Below, one piece after another: positions 41,744 through 46,086 of a DNA stretch of 46,086 nt. Within the stretch, counting starts at the first letter, position 1, and each line of letters starts with the position of its first letter. Made by a program: the position numbers and the translations under genes. This DNA is from Planctomycetota bacterium (GTDB taxonomy: Bacteria; Planctomycetota; Planctomycetia; Gemmatales; Gemmataceae), in assembly GCA_016872595.1 (NCBI GenBank), contig VGZJ01000011.1, positions 1 to 46,086 of the forward strand, given 5' to 3'. The notes below the pieces were generated by a model, which did no database searches, was not told the origin of the DNA, and worked only from the letters and a program-made list of their open reading frames with translations.

Positions 41744-44700
41744 ATGCAGATCACCCGCCGATTCACCCGCGAAGGCCAAGACCCGTTCGCGGCCCTCGAC
41801 TTCGCCCCGCGGTCGTCGAGCATCCGCAACCCGAACGGCTCGGTCGTGTTCGAGATGACCGACATCATGGTGCCGGCGAAGTGGTCGCAGGTCGCGGTGG
41901 ACATCCTCGCGCAGAAGTACTTTCGGCGCGCGGGCGTGCCGGCGCGCCTCACGCGGGTCCACGAGGACAACGTGCCGGCGTGGGTGCAAAAGAGCGAGCC
42001 GGAAGCGGCCGACACGCCCACCGGCGGCGAGACCGACTCGCGCGAAGTGTTCCACCGGCTCGCAGGCTGTTGGACCTACTGGGGCTGGAAGGGTGGCTAC
42101 TTCTCCTCGGAAGCCGACGCGCGGGCGTTCTACGACGAAGTGTGCTACATGCTGGCCGCGCAAATGGCGGCCCCAAACTCGCCCCAGTGGTTCAACACCG
42201 GCCTGCACTGGGCCTACGGCATCTCCGGCCCGGCGCAGGGTCACTCGTTCGTGAACCCCCTGTCGCAGCAGCTCGAACTCTCGACCAGCGCCTACGAGCG
42301 CCCTGCCCCGCACGCGTGCTTCATTCAACAGGTCGACGACGACCTCGTGAACGAGGGCGGCATCATGGACCTGTGGGTCCGTGAGGCGCGCATCTTTAAG
42401 TACGGCAGCGGCACCGGGAGCAACTTCTCCGCGCTGCGCGGCGAGGGCGAACCGCTGTCCGGCGGCGGCAAGTCGTCCGGCCTGATGAGCTTCCTCAAAA
42501 TCGGTGATCGGGCCGCCGGGGCGATTAAAAGTGGGGGGACCACGCGCCGCGCCGCCAAGATGGTCGTGCTCGACCTCGACCACCCGGACATCGAAGAGTT
42601 CGTGAACTGGAAGGTGACAGAGGAGCAGAAGGTCGCGGACCTAGTGACCGGCTCGAAACTGCTCAACAAGCACCTGAACGGGATCATGCGCGCTCTGCAC
42701 GGGCACGCGGTCACCGAGGAGCGGTACGACCCGACCAAGAACACCGGGCTGCGCAAGGCGGTACTCGACGCCCGCGCCGCGCTGATCCCCGAGAACTACA
42801 TCGCCCGCGTGCTGCAACTCGCGAAACAGGGGTGGAAGAGCATCGAGATCGAAGAGTACGACACCGACTGGACGAGCAAGGCGTACTACACGGTGTCGGG
42901 CCAGAACAGCAACAACTCGGTGCGCATCCCGAACGAGTTCATGCGCGCGGTCGAAACCGGCGGGCCGTGGCCGCTGTACTGGCGCACGGAACTGGAGAAG
43001 GCGAAGAAGGAATGGCGCGCGCCGAAGGCCAAGAAGACGCTCGCGGCCCGCGACCTGTGGGAGCAGATCAGCTACGCCGCATGGAGCTGCGCCGACCCCG
43101 GCGTTCAGTTCGACACCACCTTCAACGAGTGGCACACCTGTCCGGTCGACGGCCGCATCAACGCCACGAACCCGTGCTCCGAGTACGCCTTCCTCGACGA
43201 TACGGCGTGCAACCTCGCGTCGCTGAACTTGCTCACGTTCTTCGACGCGAAGACCCAGAGGTTCGACATCGAGGCGTACCGGCACGCGGTGCGCGTATGG
43301 ACGTTGATTCTCGAAGTCAGCGTGTACATGGCGCAGTTCCCGTCGAAATCGGTGGCGCAGAAGTCCTACGACTTCCGCACGCTCGGCCTCGGGTACGCGA
43401 ACCTCGGCGCGCTGCTCATGGTGCAGGGCATCTCCTACGACTCCCCGGAGGGCCGGGCGCAGTGCGGGGCGCTGACCGCGCTGATGCACGCCGGGGCGTA
43501 CGCCGCGAGCGCGGAGATGGCCGCGGAGGTCGGGCCGTTCGCGCGCTACGAGGCCAACCGCGCGCACATGTTGCGCGTGATCCGCAACCACCGGCGCGCC
43601 GCGTACAACGCCGCGCCCGCGGAGTACGAGGGGTTGACCGTGTTCCCGGTCGGCATCGATGCCCGTTACTGCCCGCCAGACCTGCTCGCTGCGGCCCGGC
43701 GCGAGTCCGACCGGATGCTCGACCTCGGCGAGCGCCACGGTTACCGCAACGCGCAGGTTACGGTAATCGCTCCGACCGGTACTATCGGCTTAGTAATGGA
43801 TTGCGACACGACCGGGATCGAGCCGGACTTCGCGCTCGTGAAGTTCAAGAAACTCGCCGGCGGCGGGTACTTCAAAATCATCAACCAGAGCGTGCCACCT
43901 GCGCTGGCGAAAATGGGGTACGCGCCGTGGCAGGTCGAGGACATCGTGCGGTACAGCCGCGGGGCCGCGACCCTCAACAACTGCCCCCACATCAACCCGT
44001 CCGTGCTCAAGGCAAGGGGCTTTACCGCAGAGGCTCTCTCGAAGGTCGAGGCCCAACTGCCGGGCACGTTCGAGCTACCGTTCGTGTTCAACACATGGAC
44101 GCTGGGCGAAGACTTCCTCCGCAACGTGCTTAAGGTGCCCGTGGATGCGCTGGAGTCGCCGACGTTCGACCTGCTCGCGCACCTCGGGTTCTCCAAGGCG
44201 CAGGTCGCGGAGGCAAACTCCTACGTGTGCGGTACCATGACTATTGAGGGCGCGCCGCACCTCAAGGCCGAACACCTTGCGGTTTTCGACTGCGCCAACA
44301 AGTGTGGCAAGTCTGGTAAGCGGTTCCTCTCGTGGGAGGCCCACATCCGGATGATGGCCGCGGCCCAGCCGTTCATTAGTGGGGCCATCAGCAAGACGAT
44401 CAACATGCCCTACGACGCGACCGTCGAGGACGTGAAGAAGGCGTACATGCTATCGTGGCAACTGATGACGAAGGCCAACGCGCTGTACCGCGACGGCTCC
44501 AAACTCAGCCAGCCGCTGAACTCGGTCGCGGATTCGCCGGAAGCCGCCGTGCTGTCGATGGTCGTGGCCGAGACGGAGAAGCCCCGCGAGGACCCCAAGC
44601 CGGTCGCGGTGCAGGTCGCCGAGAAGATCACCGAGCGTATTGTTCACCGCTACATCGCCAAGCGTCGCCGCCTGCCCGACCGCCGCGCCGGGTACACCCA

Positions 44701-45472
44701 GAAGGCCCGCATCGGCACACACAAGGTGTACATCCGAACGGGCGAGTACGAGGACGGCACACTCGGCGAAATCTTTATCGACATGCACAAAGAAGGCGCG
44801 GCCTTCCGCAGCATGACGAACTGCTTTGCAATCGCGGTGAGCCTAGGCCTCCAACACGGGGTGCCGCTCGAAGAATACGTCGATGCGTTCCTGTTCACCC
44901 GCTTCGAGCCGAACGGGATCGTGCAGGGCAACCCGTACATCAAGATGTCCACCTCGATTATCGACTACATCTTCCGCGAGTTGGCGATCACGTATCTTGA
45001 CCGAAAGGACCTCGCGCATGTGCTTCCCGAAGACCTGCGCGGCGACGCGATGCACGACGACGAAGACGGGCCGGACTACGACACCGAGGAGGTAGTGAGT
45101 ACGCGCACGGTGGACCCTAAAGCCGCGCCGAAGCCCGGCATCGATCACCCGCGTTCGACGCACGCCACGCCCGGCGCGACTGGTACCAACAAGCCCGGCA
45201 CCGACCCCGTGCAGACGCCCCCACCGTGCGGCGACGCCGGCACGAACGGGAACGGCCACGCGAAGGCAGCGACCAACGGGACTGCGGTCGCGGTGCTGCC
45301 CCCGCGCGGAAGCTATGCCCCCGTAGCCGGTACGCAGGCCGATAAGATCCGCCAAGCGCGGCAGAAGGGCTACGAGGGCGACCCGTGCTCGAACTGCCAA
45401 GCCCTCATGCTAGTGCGCAGCGGCGCGTGCATGCGGTGCGACAACTGCGGCCAGACTAGCGGGTGCGGTTGA
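41744..45472 (+). CDS. nrdJ: B12-dependent ribonucleotide reductase (class II)
   Basis: This protein has 1242 residues and makes deoxyribonucleotides from ribonucleotides using adenosylcobalamin. Active-site residues are visible by comparison with class I R1: Cys192 ([11 protein letters not shown]), Asn476, Cys478 and Glu480 ([10 protein letters not shown]), and Cys489. [17 protein letters not shown] and [19 protein letters not shown] lie in the second half of the barrel. A low-complexity linker (about 1130-1205) leads to a C-terminal cysteine unit (CSNCQALM ... [14 protein letters not shown]), which in this family helps re-reduce the active site. No nrdAB or nrdDG is in the window. Confidence 0.97.
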   Translation: MQITRRFTREGQDPFAALDFAPRSSSIRNPNGSVVFEMTDIMVPAKWSQVAVDILAQKYFRRAGVPARLTRVHEDNVPAWVQKSEPEAADTPTGGETDSREVFHRLAGCWTYWGWKGGYFSSEADARAFYDEVCYMLAAQMAAPNSPQWFNTGLHWAYGISGPAQGHSFVNPLSQQLELSTSAYERPAPHACFIQQVDDDLVNEGGIMDLWVREARIFKYGSGTGSNFSALRGEGEPLSGGGKSSGLMSFLKIGDRAAGAIKSGGTTRRAAKMVVLDLDHPDIEEFVNWKVTEEQKVADLVTGSKLLNKHLNGIMRALHGHAVTEERYDPTKNTGLRKAVLDARAALIPENYIARVLQLAKQGWKSIEIEEYDTDWTSKAYYTVSGQNSNNSVRIPNEFMRAVETGGPWPLYWRTELEKAKKEWRAPKAKKTLAARDLWEQISYAAWSCADPGVQFDTTFNEWHTCPVDGRINATNPCSEYAFLDDTACNLASLNLLTFFDAKTQRFDIEAYRHAVRVWTLILEVSVYMAQFPSKSVAQKSYDFRTLGLGYANLGALLMVQGISYDSPEGRAQCGALTALMHAGAYAASAEMAAEVGPFARYEANRAHMLRVIRNHRRAAYNAAPAEYEGLTVFPVGIDARYCPPDLLAAARRESDRMLDLGERHGYRNAQVTVIAPTGTIGLVMDCDTTGIEPDFALVKFKKLAGGGYFKIINQSVPPALAKMGYAPWQVEDIVRYSRGAATLNNCPHINPSVLKARGFTAEALSKVEAQLPGTFELPFVFNTWTLGEDFLRNVLKVPVDALESPTFDLLAHLGFSKAQVAEANSYVCGTMTIEGAPHLKAEHLAVFDCANKCGKSGKRFLSWEAHIRMMAAAQPFISGAISKTINMPYDATVEDVKKAYMLSWQLMTKANALYRDGSKLSQPLNSVADSPEAAVLSMVVAETEKPREDPKPVAVQVAEKITERIVHRYIAKRRRLPDRRAGYTQKARIGTHKVYIRTGEYEDGTLGEIFIDMHKEGAAFRSMTNCFAIAVSLGLQHGVPLEEYVDAFLFTRFEPNGIVQGNPYIKMSTSIIDYIFRELAITYLDRKDLAHVLPEDLRGDAMHDDEDGPDYDTEEVVSTRTVDPKAAPKPGIDHPRSTHATPGATGTNKPGTDPVQTPPPCGDAGTNGNGHAKAATNGTAVAVLPPRGSYAPVAGTQADKIRQARQKGYEGDPCSNCQALMLVRSGACMRCDNCGQTSGCG

Positions 45473-45482
45473 CCAGCGGTCA

Positions 45483-45986
45483 CTACGCGGCGAGGACCAC
45501 GGCCACCACCGCGAGAAGCTTCTGTGCGGTGACAGGCTTTTCAAGGTCACGTTTCGGGGCACCCGCGCGACGGTCGAGTTCGCCGCGCGGGTACCCGGAG
45601 ATGAACAAGCACTTCAGGTTCGGAACGCACGCCCGGAGGCGGTTCGCGAGCTCCGGGCCGCACAGCCGCGTTATTACTACGTCTGAGATCAACAGGGCGA
45701 AGGGTGGGGCACCGGGTGCCCTCGTGCCCCATTCCACCAAGAACCCGTCACCGGCTTTGTGGACCGAATACCCGGCGCGGCGCAAGCTCGCGACCACGTA
45801 TCCGCGGACCTGCGCGTCGTCCTCGACGACAACTACCGAATTGTCTTCTTTCTTTCCACGCACTACGAACGCTCTCAACGCGTCGAGTCCGAAGGAGAAG
45901 TGCCCTTCTTTGTGATCCTCAACAAACATGTCGAACGTGTACTCGCGGGCGGGCACGGGGAGCAGCGAGAGTACCGACTTGCACAT
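45483..45986 (-). CDS. Single-domain response-regulator receiver
   Basis: From the ATG at 45986 the protein has 167 residues; an ATG at 45929 is an alternative. The first 48 residues match nothing I know. The receiver follows: VVVVEDDAQVRGYVVASL (Asp56, Asp57), LLISDVVITRLCGPEL with phospho-acceptor Asp102, LFISGYPRG (Ser130) and LEKPVTAQKLL (Lys150). The SGYPRG-type segment is usual in receivers attached to hybrid histidine kinases. There is no output domain. It converges with nrdJ, 10 bases apart. Confidence 0.85.
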   Translation of the reverse strand: MCKSVLSLLPVPAREYTFDMFVEDHKEGHFSFGLDALRAFVVRGKKEDNSVVVVEDDAQVRGYVVASLRRAGYSVHKAGDGFLVEWGTRAPGAPPFALLISDVVITRLCGPELANRLRACVPNLKCLFISGYPRGELDRRAGAPKRDLEKPVTAQKLLAVVAVVLAA

Positions 45987-46047
45987 TAGAGTCGCTGCAC
46001 AATAGTGGCAGATCGGTTCAAGCCGGCTCGCCCCTTGGCGTTGGATC

Positions 46048-46086
46048 TCATGCGTACATGAGGTTGTGGAGTCCGGCGACGTTCTT
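46048..46086 (-). CDS. Possible C-terminal end of a gene cut by the window edge
   Basis: On the minus strand the last 39 bases read KNVAGLHNLMYA and then a stop. This could be the end of a coding region continuing to the right, but twelve codons are too few to identify it. A small palindrome (CTCATG-CGTA-CATGAG, 46047-46062) covers the stop. Confidence 0.2.
   Translation of the reverse strand, partial: KNVAGLHNLMYA

Noticed and set aside
46047-46062. Palindrome CTCATG-CGTA-CATGAG as an operator
   Set aside because: It lies at the window edge over a possible stop codon, with no gene start nearby to regulate.

Overview
The window is a strongly GC-rich bacterial chromosome segment, most likely from a planctomycete of the Gemmata group (Gemmataceae). 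The reasons are: several proteins with a short N-terminal zinc ribbon (C-x2-C near the start, CP-x-C about 15 residues on); two members of a family with an 'AEWL' start and a 'DALQDAGC ... HVRGCW' C-terminus, which I associate with Gemmata; Ser/Thr kinases with a planctomycete-type N-terminal helical region; a B12-dependent ribonucleotide reductase; and frequent GTG starts. No rRNA, CRISPR array, prophage or intact insertion sequence was seen. The assignment comes from recognised protein families, not from a database search.

Layout. 1-3.3 kb: two zinc-ribbon proteins, a small conserved protein, and a larE-like gene coupled to a small membrane protein. 3.3-11.2 kb: a mixed housekeeping stretch with a Gfo/Idh/MocA oxidoreductase, Mn-type superoxide dismutase, tRNA-Ser(UGA), a broken Ser/Thr kinase gene beside that tRNA, two divergent secreted or anchored proteins with similar domains, a PII protein, a large membrane protein, and two copies of the Gemmata paralogous family. 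11.2-24.6 kb: a minus-strand run of about 13 genes, most overlapping or nearly touching. It starts with hddA-hddC-gmhB (GDP-D-glycero-D-manno-heptose synthesis), continues with two NAD-dependent epimerases, three glycosyltransferases and three methyltransferases, and ends with an ATP-grasp ligase and a luciferase-like monooxygenase. It probably makes and decorates a heptose-containing surface glycan.

24.8-30.8 kb: a signalling island. A small receiver-like protein and a single polypeptide joining Ser/Thr kinase, receiver and degenerate HD-GYP domains converge. A PAS-PAS histidine kinase-receiver protein, translationally coupled to a receiver-HDOD protein, is divergent from the fusion. Next come a detached FliK-like/FlhX (FlhB C-terminal homologue) pair. 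The glycan, signalling and flagellar genes together suggest a surface and motility control region, but this is inference from position only.

32.8-46 kb: a secreted LTxxQ-like protein followed by a radical SAM protein, a proline-repeat double-PDZ protein, a secreted hydrolase-like protein, a 55-residue DUF1328-type membrane protein, the replicative helicase DnaB, an EVE-domain protein, a lipase-like hydrolase, and a nucleotide-metabolism pair (dCTP deaminase, then B12-dependent ribonucleotide reductase). A single receiver-domain protein closes the window.

Four large inverted repeats of three sequence types are present (1832-2070, 3307-3453, 12277-12347 and 23566-23640). The last two belong to one type, and each forms the 3' end of a coding sequence.
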